Assembly: GCA_020081605.1 (NCBI GenBank)
Contig: JAHREC010000049.1
Location: 1,736,001 to 1,800,000, forward strand
DNA: 64,000 nt
Direction of reading: 5' to 3'
Origin: Albifimbria verrucaria
Lineage: Eukaryota; Ascomycota; Sordariomycetes; Hypocreales; Stachybotryaceae
Each line of letters begins with the position of its first letter. Position 1 is the stretch's first letter. Below the pieces are notes generated by a model, which was not told where the DNA came from, did no database searches, and was given only the letters and a program-made list of their open reading frames with translations. This document shows positions 23,420-34,127 of this stretch, one piece after another. Both the position numbers and the translations under genes were made by a program.

Positions 23420-24076
23420 GGTGGGCGGTTGCGGGTACAAGATGGAAAGCAATGCGACAATGGGGTATCTGGAGTGGTAGAAAGAGGCAGAAGAAGCCGG
23501 ATGAGAAGAGAAGAAGAGCAGGCGGGAGAGAGAGAGGGGGCAAGGTGGAATGGAGAGGTAAAGCGAGGTGAAGTGAGGTGAGAGAAGGGAAGTGGAAGGT
23601 CGAGCGGGACAGCAGAATGGCGGGGCGGTCAGTCAGTCAATAAGTCTGGATTTGGAGCAGGTGGGATGGACGGGTGGGTGGATGTAGGCGGTTGGCCTAT
23701 GGATTGGCAGGCAGCTGCAGTACCTTAAGTACCTTTCCACCCCTTGCATCCAACCTCAACTCAACTCAACTCAATTCGTTTCATTTCAATTCTATTCTAT
23801 TCAACCGTGTCCATTCGGTTACGACTGACGTGTTGTTGAGGCTGTGCTCCGCGAATGTCTTATATCGCAGTGATGTGGCATCAACGATCCTTGCAGCTAT
23901 CGAGAAAATAACACATGTCCCAATTCGCGGCATGTCACTGCGCATTCTCACTTACACGTGCGCCAATGTACACGATTCGGTGGGAGCTAGGACTCGTCGA
24001 ATGCTGAGCAGCTTACAACGGGCAGCTGAGCCAGTACCAGGTCTCATTGCCCACAGCTCGTACAAATTCTTTTATA

Positions 24077-24111
24077 CCTTGCCTTGCCTTGCCTTGCCTT
24101 GCCTTGCCTTG
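24077..24111. repeat. (CCTTG)7 microsatellite
   Basis: Seven perfect 5-nt units. Related CCTTGCC words recur near 39350 and 61515-61560 in this window. Confidence 0.9.
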
Positions 24112-24342
24112 CATCACGTACAGGTACCTTGCCTGCAGATGCAGATGCAGTGCCCCCAATGAAGGAAAGGAAGGGGTCTCGTATGGCAGGGTAATTCTTC
24201 TTCAGGAAGTGCCTTGAGCTACCCCTCCATGGCAACCCCACCATCGACCAGCAACAATCTCCATCTTCATCTTCATCCCCATCCCATCATCAATCACTCA
24301 CTCATTCACTGACTCACTCACTAAGCCTCGGTATGTGCCTGT

Positions 24343-24376
24343 GTTTTGTTTTGTTTTGTTTTGTTTTGTTTTGTTT
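24343..24376. repeat. (GTTTT) microsatellite, six to seven units
   Basis: Six perfect GTTTT units and a partial one, in the intergenic region beyond the exchanger gene. Confidence 0.9.
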
Positions 24377-24635
24377 CGTTTGGTTTCATCTCCTTTCTTT
24401 TCATAGGTACCTATCATTTTTCCTAGGTACTCCACGTATCTAATACAAATGGCTGAGCTATGCAAGATATCTAGACAACACGGCAATGCATATGCTTCAC
24501 TCGCGCAGAATGTCAGGTATCCCTCCTCCATCTACCAACTCGAAATCAAATATTTAATCCAAACAGTATCGTCGTGTTCCCAGGGCTGGCATCGCCCCAT
24601 ATACAAGTTACCCTCATCCCAATCTCCCCAACAAC

Positions 24636-27600
24636 CTATATCTCTCCCCAGGCTCCCGTCATCTCGACAATCACGTTGATGATCGTGCTCACCCCCAGAG
24701 CGTGATCGTTGCCCACCCAATCTTTCGGCTTAATACCCATTTATTCGCCGGCACAGCAACTAGTAGGCCCACCAGCGTCACCATGAGCGTGATTGCTGAG
24801 ATAACCAGGGTCCCGCTGACTTGTGCCCGGAACGGCTCGTATACGATGGGTTGGTCGGGGTGTTTGTGATGGTGATGGTTCGCCTTTGTACCATCACCAG
24901 CAAACCACCAATGCCGATACCAAGTAGAATATTAAGCATTGGACCGCCGAAGCAAGCAGATCTATTGTCATTCATGTTAGCAGCTGTTTCAACTCGACAT
25001 CACCACCAAGTGGCCGTTCATCGCCTCGACTTACAAAGCCATAACAGGGTAACCCAGACGCGCAACTGTAATGTCGGCAACCAAGTCGCCAATGCTATTG
25101 CCCGCCGCGAAAATCGTGAGTCCAAGCAGCGCATCTGAGATGCCCAGGACCACTCCGAATGTCTTGAGCACTCCGACAACCTCGCCCGCAATGGTGGAAA
25201 TCCAGGCAATGCTGATAACAAAGCCCAAAAAGCAGAGCAAGTACTGGTATTTTGGCCGCTTGTGCTCAGTTGTCAGCGCCATCAATGCCAGCAGCGCGAT
25301 CAGCGACCCCAGTAACGTCCAAAGGATCATGATGACAAGTGCTTTGCCGGGCCTTTCCCAGTCTTCTGACATATTTGCCCAGAGGATCACCACGGCAAAT
25401 AAAGGCCCCGTGAACACCTGCAAGAACACAAGCCACCTATTCCACACGGGACCGTCATCATTCGCATTGCTCACTGACTGCATATCCGAAGCTGGCTTCA
25501 CAACGGCTGGGATCGACATCCCGTTTTCCCGTCCCCGAATTTCTACAGCCGTCTCTTGCGAGTCCGTAGCCTCTAATCGTGGCGGTCTGTTAAAATCCTC
25601 CGATGCCCTTTGACTGCTGCTGCTGCGACTTTGAGTGCGTCGGCGGTATCGTTGCCATTCTGATTCTGGTTCCATTGCTGTGGGTTCCATCGATACAGCA
25701 GCGGCCGCATGGCCCAAACTTGGATGTTCAGGACCATCTATCATGGTATCGGCCAAGGATGTGCCTTCGGTCGTCTCCGATTCGACAACAGGCAGTGTGA
25801 TAACTAGCAGAAAGATACTCGGCACCGATATAATGCTGACAAACTTGTCCCAGTATGCCTTCTCTTTCCATCCCTGGAGCGTAGGGAAAAGTGTAGTAAG
25901 CAGCACATGTGGCGCCGGTAGAATCGAGTATGGCCACCAACTGACCGGCCGCGGCTGTTCCATGGGGACTTGTAAATCAGCAAAATGACCGCTATCCTGC
26001 CGAGGCAGTCCAGGTGGCAGCAGAAACTCCGCCCTTTCTGATTGCACATTCGGCGTCATTACCAATGGAGAGTCTGTGTATGCTGGAAAGGGGACATTGG
26101 TGGCGACCGCTCGCTGTAACTGCTTCGCCGACTCGGGATTTCTAGATGCAGCCCTCCGTCCGTCGCTCGCACGTCTGGAGAAGCATCAGATGCATCCGCT
26201 GGGGGCCGGCCTGCAATGTCGGTGGAGGCGCGAGATTTCCACCGATTGTGTATGATGGCGCCGGGCTGGGAGTTCTGGGATCTGCAGGAACAAGCGGTTG
26301 GGGTAGCGATAGGTTAGATCCCGCTCTATTCCGCCGGCTGTCGGCAGCACGGGCGTGTCCGGGCGATACAGGCATACTTCCAGATGATAGGGCGCGTTCT
26401 CTGCCGGCCGTGTGCCCTTCCATGACCCCAACAGAGTAATGACTCGGGGCCCTTAGTCCATAGGTAGTTGTTTCACTTCGTGCTCGAGCGTGGCGAGGAA
26501 GCACAGCCTCAGAATAGCTTCGGCCTGGGATTTGAGAAAGCTGTAGGTTGCTTTCACGTTGTAGGTGTGCCAAGGCAGACCTGAACTCGAGGGCACCAAC
26601 CAAACTGGGTCGGATGGGCGTGATCGTGTTGCTGCGTCTGCCGCGCGTTCGCAAGACTCGCATACTGCTCGCGACCTCGGCAGCTATCAGTTTGTTGTGC
26701 TCAACATTGGTTTCGTCCTCATCCTCGTCATCGTCGCGAGTGGTAACCGCCATCTCATCAGCACGGCCTTCCTCAAGCTCTGCCGGACGGCCTCCACCTC
26801 AAGTCTCGGGCCAGCTTCTAGGGCGGAGAAATCGCTTGTCGATGTTCTTGACGAGGATCGATCGTGAGCAGCATCTATATCGTCAGGGTCGTCTCGGTAA
26901 GGCTCTCCGGCCAGTTCTTCGCCGGTGTGGCTGTTGGTTCCGTAGACGTGACTCCGCGCCTCGCCCTCACGACGCAAGCGTGTTCTCCTCCTTGTCGTAT
27001 ACCAATGCCAGCACACGACTGTCATCACGTAGACAACATAGTATCCGATCATGACGCAGCATTCCCATAGGTGTAGGTTTCCATCTATCAAGAATACCAT
27101 GGTGAAGCAAACCGCAACAATAAAGAAGCAGATGTCCCTGGCATATGTCCTCTTATCCACTTTGAACTCTCGCACCAGGGCCATTGATCCGGCGACGACG
27201 CCAGTGATGAAGCTGGCAGCACCGATTAGCTCGCCGTAAGCCATGCTCGCGCTGTTGGACCCCATGGCAGCGAAGGTGCTGAAAACGTCGGGTGAGCCAT
27301 TGCCGAAGGCGAGAAAAGTGACACCCGCCAGACTCTCGCTCAAGCCCAGGATCGTCGCGATAGTGCTGAGGTTGACGCTAAAGAAATCACTCGCGGCGAT
27401 GCCTATGGTGGTGAAGAGCATGCCCAACCAAGCGACAAGGATAATGAAGGCCAAGACCTGCGCGCTGTGCAGGTCGCAATAGTAGAGCGTCAAATATGGG
27501 ATGAGGCCGGCGTCTTCCTCCACGCAATACTGCCTGACAAAGGCGCACTGGTCTTTGGCGCCGTGCACCTCGCGGCACTCGTGCCTCTCCTTGCGCTTCA

Positions 27601-27742
27601 GGATGGAGAGCTGGTCAGGCGCGCTTGGTTGGGCATGCCTGGTCTGCGCGAGGAACGAGTAGGCCGTTAGAAGCGAGATCATCAGCACGGTAACGTAAAG
27701 GGGCGCGAGCTCAGCCGAGCCCCGGATATTGGTCGCGCCCAT
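24636..27742 (-). CDS. Sodium/calcium exchanger family membrane transporter (two Na_Ca_ex domains)
   Basis: It is a cation/Ca2+ antiporter of the NCX/NCKX type, probably in an internal membrane. It starts MGATNIRGSAELAPLY with a hydrophobic first segment. The first exchanger domain has the alpha-repeat SLAGVTFLAFGNGSPDVFST; the second has SDALLGLTIFAAGNSIGDLV, each with the conserved Gly-Asn core and acidic residue. Between them lies a long, disordered cytosolic loop with an acidic DDDEDEDE stretch. The last membrane segments include CFGGPMLNILLGIGIGGLL and VIVEMTGAWG before the stop at 24636-24638. Intron 24962-25034 is supported. Frames break in the loop (about 26070-26145 and near 26750) and in a G run at 24692-24696; one restored base at the last site gives TLWGVSTIINV. 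Ions carried are not shown by sequence. Confidence 0.9.
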
Positions 27743-28393
27743 GGTTTCTATGCGATTGTGTGCGATGGCCTGCAGTCATGCTCTCGCTGTCGTTTTTCGT
27801 GAGGTCGACCTGGATGAGGCTGTGGTGAAACCGCGATTCAACGAAACATTGCTAGATATACAAGGAAGAATTCGAACCCATGTGACGGGTTATGATACTA
27901 ACAACAGGCCTGGGGCCAGATGTGCCAGCGCATGAGTTAGAAGACGTCGTGGTGCAGTGTCGCGACGGGCAATGTCGAGGATTCAGCCACGGGTACGTCA
28001 CCAAAAGGTCACCCGGGTCACCCAGGCCACCCAGGCCTTTCCTTTCTTTGCCCCCAGAGGCAACCCTGGTTCAGACGAAAGCTTGTCTTGCGTGGCTGTG
28101 CAAAGTGCTTTATTTGATTAGATAAGGCACCAGGTACCCCCGTTTCCGTTCAGGTCAGCTTGGCTTGCTTGGTCAGGCACCGGGTACCTTATGTACCTTG
28201 ACCTTAACCTCCCCCACCACCACCACCACCCAGGCCCGTCCAATGAAACGTCGCACTGTTGGGGCACTTTATTTTGTTTACTTTGCTCCCCAGTTGCAGG
28301 GGCCAACAACACTCGTCAAGCGACGCGACCAGGCTTGGGCCAAAGCAACCGCCATCCATCACGTTCACGAGTGCGCAACTCCCCGCCGTCGAC
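27743..28393. promoter_or_regulatory. Divergent promoter region between exchanger and condensin gene
   Basis: About 650 bp between two start codons pointing apart. Two imperfect copies of a GGCACC(A/G)GGTACC element lie near 28125-28140 and 28175-28190, and a CCACCA tract at 28210-28230. No coding signal was recognised. Confidence 0.55.
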
Positions 28394-31183
28394 ATGCCGC
28401 GTGTTGCTCAAGTCCCGCGCCCCTCCGGCGTCAGATCGACCTCCGGCTCCATGGCTGCCTCGCCATTCAAGGCATCGCCGGTCAAGTAAGTCGTCCCCAG
28501 CCCGTGGCCAGCCCCTCCACTCTGCTCTGGGGCTGGCCCAGATGAAGGATGCTCATACCTGTTTCAGAATACCCTCAACGACGATGCCGTCGAGAAGGGC
28601 AAGCGCCTGAATTCACGAAAAGCCCTTCAGGAGAAGCAAATCAACGAGATCAAGGCCGCGGCCACCCCGCGCAAAGCAAGCGTCAGGCTGGAGGACCTCG
28701 AGAATGCGTCGCCCGGGTCCGACCCGCGGACCCCTCGCAAAGGCCGTTCCGGAGACTTGGCCGATGACGATGTTGTTGTCGGGGCGCGGCGGTTACGCCT
28801 ATGAAGCGTGTCCCCATCCTAGCCAACTTTGAAGAGTGGATGAAGATGGCCACCGACAACAAGATCAATGCGACAAACTCGTGGAACTTTGCCCTCATCG
28901 ACTATTTCCACGACATGTCTTTGCTGAAGGAGGGCGACGGCGTCAACTTTCAGAAGGCCAGCTGCACCCTCGATGGCTGTGTCAAGATTTACACCAACCG
29001 AGTCGACAGTGTCGCTACCGAGACGGGCAAACTGCTAAGCGGTCTGGCTGACAGCAACAACCTTAAGAAGAAAGAGAGGGAGGGTGAGGAAGGTGAAGAG
29101 AGTGAGGAAGAGCTCGACGAAGACGGCAACGTGAAGACAAAGACTAAGAAGAAGGTGAGCATCCTACAAGACATTCCGTATATATATCTTTGTGCGAAGG
29201 GACTAACCGATTACCAGACCCAGAGATCGTCCGAAGCCACATTGGCCCCATCATTCAACTCATTACAATTAAAGAAGTTTGAGCTCGAATTCGCCGTTGA
29301 TCCATTATTCAAGAAGGCATCGGCCGATTTTGACGAAGGTGGTGCTAAAGGATTGTTGTTAAATCATCTCATGATCGATTCCCAAGGACGCATCGTTTTC
29401 GACAGCAGCGACGACGCCGCGGATGAACCTCAATTAAAAGATAACGCTAAAGATGGCGAGGAAGGAGAGGAGGCTGACGCTGAGAATGAAGGGCTCTCCC
29501 GGATCCAAGAGGAGCCACAAGAAGACCAAAAGCCAGTCGAGGAAGATGATCAAGCAGATGTTGAGATTGACCTCACTAGCCTGAGACAGAGATTCCTTCC
29601 TGATTTGAATGTGTTGGATGAACTTGACGTCTGCCCGTCGTTGAAGAACTTCGACCTTGGAAGCCAGTCCGGAACGATGGATATTCCTTTCCTCAAGGCC
29701 CCAGAAGATTGGAGACAAGACCAGGATAAGGATAAGAGCTCAGGCGCTCTTGGAGACAAATCTGGCATGTTCATCGACGATGATGCGCCCCTGGATTCGA
29801 TGACGATGACCTGGGTCTGGGCACTTTTGACTTGGGTGGAGACGTCGCCTTCGGAGAGGGTGGTGAGGCATGGGCTCGCGAGGCAGCTCTCGAGCCGCAA
29901 ATGCGTGTCTTTGATGCGGGTCTTGGTGACGAGGGTATTGAGGGCGAGGGCCTCGATGATAATGGAGAGTACGTCGTCAGCATGACTAAGGCACAACAAG
30001 CCGACAAGATGCACGAAGACATTTTGGGTTTCTTTGACCAGGCCTTGCAGAAGAACTGGGCTAGTGCAGAACATTGGAGGATTCGGAAGGTCAAGGATGT
30101 CAACAAGCCGGTCGGTGAGACAAAGAAGCGAAAGGAAAAGGAACCGTTCCAGATCGACTTTGCTTCGCCATTAGACCCGACTCTTGCGGATACCATCTTC
30201 ACACAGGCGTCTAGCAACTCGGCTATCTCCATGCCCAAGAAGGACTGGCTGTCTAAGTCTCGCAATCTTCTTCCTGATGACAAGCACTTCAACTCAAAAT
30301 CTTTACTGAAGCTCTTCCTGAAGCCAAAGGCCCGACTGGGCAGCCGCCGCCGGACAGATTTTGGTAACCGCGGCGTCTTTGGCAACGCTGGCCAAGAAAA
30401 CCAACCCGAAGGCGAGATGGACGAGGCTTTCTGGGCTCAGCAAAAGGCACCCATGCACGAGACGGAGGATACTGCGCTACCGGGAGGTGACTACGATGCC
30501 AACTTCTTCCAGGATGATGGCCTACCTTTCCAGGGCGATGATGGCGACGACGATGATATGGAGTTTGCTGACGCTCGTGAGCACTTTTCTCCCGTAGTGG
30601 AGGGCGAGGGTGGGGTGACAGAAACCGGCGGCATCACCAGGCTGCTCGGTGGTGACACGGTGACGAATACAATGACCGGTGCCTTTGGTACGACGCTGGT
30701 TACGCAGACTAGACGTGTTCGTCCGGAATACGTGCAGTACGCGCGAGTAGCGAAGAAGGTTGACGTGAGACGTCTCAAAGAGGAGATCTGGAAGGGCATG
30801 GACTTGGACAGCCTAGAGGTGAGTACAATCTTTCTACATACAGCGGACCAAAGCAGCAATCTATTGCTGGAGTCTCGCACAGGCAATCGCCAACATCCCC
30901 TTCATTCTTCCGTGCTAACCATATCCCGCAGAAACCCGCCGACCAAGACGCAGCTCCAGAGGCCAAGGCCGAGGAACCACTCAAGTTCACCTCGGTCATG
31001 AACGACCTGCAGACAGTATACCCCAAGCCCATCATGGACGACATCTCCACGTCGTTCTGCTTCATCTGCCTACTCCATCTGGCCAACGAAAAGGGCCTCG
31101 TGATCGAGAAGACGCCGGACCTGATGGAGCTCGACATCCGCAAGGACTGGACCGCCGAAATTCCCGAGGGCGGCGGCGAGTGA
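28394..31183 (+). CDS. BRN1: Condensin complex subunit 2, kleisin (Barren family)
   Basis: This kleisin closes the SMC2-SMC4 ring of condensin and acts in mitotic chromosome compaction. The protein starts MPRVAQVPRPSG. Barren-family blocks are LNDDAVEKGKRLNSRKALQ, PILANFEEWMKMATDNKIN, NSWNFALIDYFHDMSLLKEG and VNFQKASCTLDGCVKIYTNR. Acidic linkers follow, then FEQ-type central motifs such as WRIRKVKD and PFQIDFASP, and a C-terminal winged-helix region, MDDISTSFCFICLLHLANEK, ending at the stop 31181-31183. Introns are 28486-28567, 29155-29217 (63 nt, in frame and stop-free if retained) and 30819-30931. Single-base losses occur near 28571-28575, 28788-28793 and 29786-29793. The spliced length, about 850 codons, suits the family. 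Confidence 0.95.
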
Positions 31184-32220
31184 AGGTAGACCAGGGATAG
31201 GGTCGGATCAGTGAGGAGCTCTATTATGTTTAGGAGGGGTTGAGTTGAAGAGGCAGCGGAATTAGCCGTGAGAGTTGGACCGACGATGACAACTGCATGT
31301 GATGATAAATAATGTGGAATGACAAGTTAGGGCACATATTGAGGAATGATATAAGAAAGTTGATCAGCTACAACTTGCTAAGAACGAGCGTGCCATAGAC
31401 ACTCTCTGATTTCACACATTCTCCTTGTCTGTCTGTATTATCTTGAGATGAGTTCTTCGGCATGAAGGTCATGATGGAAACATGTCTGCTTCGCTAGCTT
31501 TGACAAGTAACCGACATTGTAATACCAATCACCCTCTAATGCGACTACGAAGGACATCACCACTTCTAATTTGAACGGTACGACTAATAAAGGTGAAAGA
31601 ATCATTTTGTCTTGATACTACCAGTTGTGACAGCATGCACAATCTGGGGTTCCAACCCGTAGTTTTGCCCTACGGAGATGCTGCCCACAATCACTCTAAT
31701 ACGTACACTCCTCTCTTTCACTCATGCATGCAACTGACAAGAATCCCACTGGTAAACAATTTCAAAACTTGCTTTCCCTATCCACTCGCCTCCCCATGCA
31801 TCAAAAAAGAGCATTTTCTATTCACAAAAGTCGTCAAGATACGCATTGTCGTTTCGCAAATCGATTAAAAGTGCACACAGATACACTGAAACAAGCTGAG
31901 GAATGCTTGTCGGCGCCATAAGACCAAAATTGACGCCAGCCTCCGTATTCCAAGTTGAGGCAACATGAAGAAAGTTCAAAACCTCCAAAGTTATCCATAT
32001 TTTTCGGGATGAGAAGAAGGGCCGTGAAAACAAGCTGACTATATCGTGGACTAGCATATATACGGCGGCATTGGTGGTAGATTTGAGTGTCATTAAGTCG
32101 TTTAGATAAATGGTGTAAGTAATTCCCAATCAAAGACGTTGGGGAAACCGCAGGTGTGTTAGAGTGGTAGGCAGGGCTGTTGATGTGTTTAATTCGCGAG
32201 GTCATCCACTGTTTTCTCCG
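31184..32220. other. Convergent intergenic region between condensin and HMG-box genes
   Basis: About 1 kb, AT-richer than its surroundings, between two convergent stop codons. Several short ORFs on both strands show no family features. It should hold both 3' UTRs. Confidence 0.5.
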
Positions 32221-34127
32221 CTATCCACGGTCATGACGGCCGACAATCTCGCCAGCCCTGAGCAAAGCGTCCATGCCTCCAAATTGTTCTTTACTGCCGA
32301 CAGCTTCGGCCCTTGGTGGTGCATCGTTCATCGTCATCACGACATCGCCGTCTCCGGAAACCTCTGTCTTCATATTATGGAAGGCTGATGAACCGGATTG
32401 GAAGCCTTGCAAACATCCCAAGTTAGTTAACGCCATGACAAATCTCACACTTCGGTAGAAGGAGTTGTACCGTAACCCTGGGCCCACTGAGGTGTCCCAA
32501 GGCCGGCTTCCCTTGCTCTGGCGGGCTTCCCGCCCCTCCTATCGATGATGCAGGGCTAGTTTCGTACGTTGTCGGGGTGGCAGTCGGCACACCACGGCCG
32601 GACAATAAGGCATGGATTGGCAACGGTCCTTCCCTGGTCCGCGACTGAAGCTGACTGCAGAACTACCTGAAGTATTACTGCCGCTGGAAGAGGGCTCGTG
32701 ACGAAGGAGAGGCGTTAATATCTGCTGTCGACTTGGCGGAGCATCGGGAACTCGCCGCCGCTGGTTGGCTGCTACAAATCCGGTAGAGAAGTTGTTACTT
32801 TCCATTGTCGAGGGTCCTGGGGCGCCCATGCTATCGCCGTCCAGCATATCCGATAAGGATGGCAAATGCGTAGTTCCGGCATCGCTACTTCTTCCATATT
32901 CTCTCCAAGATGGCTGCTGACGCACATGGCCGTGAACCTTGGCATCAAAGTGGGTTGTCCTTGGTGAGGGACCAGGCTCTTCGAAGGAATTTCGATGTGA
33001 CATGGGGTTGGCGCAGTTGACGAATGGTGGGATTCCGTTAGAGACGCCGTCGAATTGCCCCTTCGCTGCCGTGTTGCTGGAGGTTCGCAGCTAGCTCGTA
33101 GTTTCTCGCTTCCACTACCATTACCACTCGCTGTCGAAGTGCTCCCACCAGGTGTCGCACTGCTGCTGGTACTACTGTGGCGTAACCTTCCTGGCTCCAA
33201 TTTGGCACGCTTAGTCGAATCTTGAACTGGAACACATGGCTCTGATCAGCGCGCTAAAACAATGTTAAGAAAAAATCAATACGAACCTTGACTCTGCTTC
33301 GCTTGCCTTTCCTTGAAGTCGTGTAGATACTGTGCATATCTTCGGAACTCAGGTGTCTTTTTGTACTCAGCCAAGTCTCTATGGTATTTATCTTTGGCGG
33401 CGTTGGCTTGGCTTTCGTATATTTCCTTTTCGGCAGGATCCAGGTTCTGCCAATGTTCACCAACAAGTTTTGCAATCTCTGTAAAGGTCAGGTTTTGACT
33501 TTTTAAATCCTCTCGCATTTCTGGGTATGTTAGCATGTAGGGCTTAGCGATGGTGCAGTCGGAGGTTGGTCTTACTGTTTGAGAATAAAACATAAGCGGA
33601 CGGGGACGCTCTGGGGCATTTTCATCGGGCTATTCAAAAGGTTAGAATTACACGTGAGATTATGTTGCCTTGAAGTCATTATACCTTTGGATGTCGGCGA
33701 TACTTTCGTTTGGCAGCACCGCCATTGGCATCCTGGTTTGGTTCCGGTCGAGGTGGTTCCGGTCGAGCACCAACCTCCTGTTTCCTCTCCTCTGAAGGCT
33801 GCCTTACTGGGGAAGGTAAGGAGACACCAGGAGCAATCCCCTTGCATTGGCAATACGCCTTTGTAGTTTCTGTGGCATCTGTTAGCAACCCGCATCCCAA
33901 TCAGAAGGTAAGGTATCCTCTTACCCTGCGATGACCAAGCTTCACGCCAAGTGCATCTCTGTATATTTGTTAGCATTACCTTCAAGAGGAGTCGAGGGGT
34001 TCGGCTTACAAATCTGATTCTTGGATATCGAGAATCGTATCCCATGCATCGAAACCTTGGTCGAGGAATGCGTCGAGGTACTGGGTCAGACCCAGCTCCC
34101 GAAGATAGTCTCAAGATCTTGCGTCAT
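32221..34127 (-). CDS. SAM-domain plus HMG-box DNA-binding protein
   Basis: A likely chromatin or transcription factor. The start ATG at 34125-34127 gives MTQDLETIF, then a SAM-like domain (ELGLTQYLDAFLDQGFDAWD, DIQESDL, ALGVKLGHRRKLQRRI). A basic patch KRKYRRHPK precedes the HMG box at about 33310-33605: RPPSAYVLFSNKMREDLKSQ, IAKLVGEHWQNLDPAEKE, YHRDLAEYKKTPEFRRYAQY. The C-terminal third is Ser/Thr-rich and ends GGMDALLRAGEIVG. Introns: 33959-34009, 33870-33924, 33630-33684, 33521-33575, 33227-33286 and probably 32406-32448; the one at 33521-33575 splits the HMG box. Base losses near 34098-34103 and 33600-33606, plus others toward the C-terminus, break the frame. Remembered Sordariomycete homologues share this layout, but I know of no assigned role. 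A self-association role for the SAM domain is inferred. Confidence 0.88.

Larger units (their letters stand above)
23420..24635. other. Intergenic region with pentanucleotide repeats
   Basis: About 1.2 kb between the SEC53 start and the exchanger stop. It holds the SEC53 promoter, a CCTTG array at 24077-24111, a GTTTT array at 24343-24376 and several AGGTAC-type words. ORFs here are repeat- or composition-driven. Confidence 0.55.

Noticed and set aside
27868..27900. TTCGAACCC resembling a tRNA B box
   Set aside because: No matching A box, acceptor stem or cloverleaf could be built on either strand.
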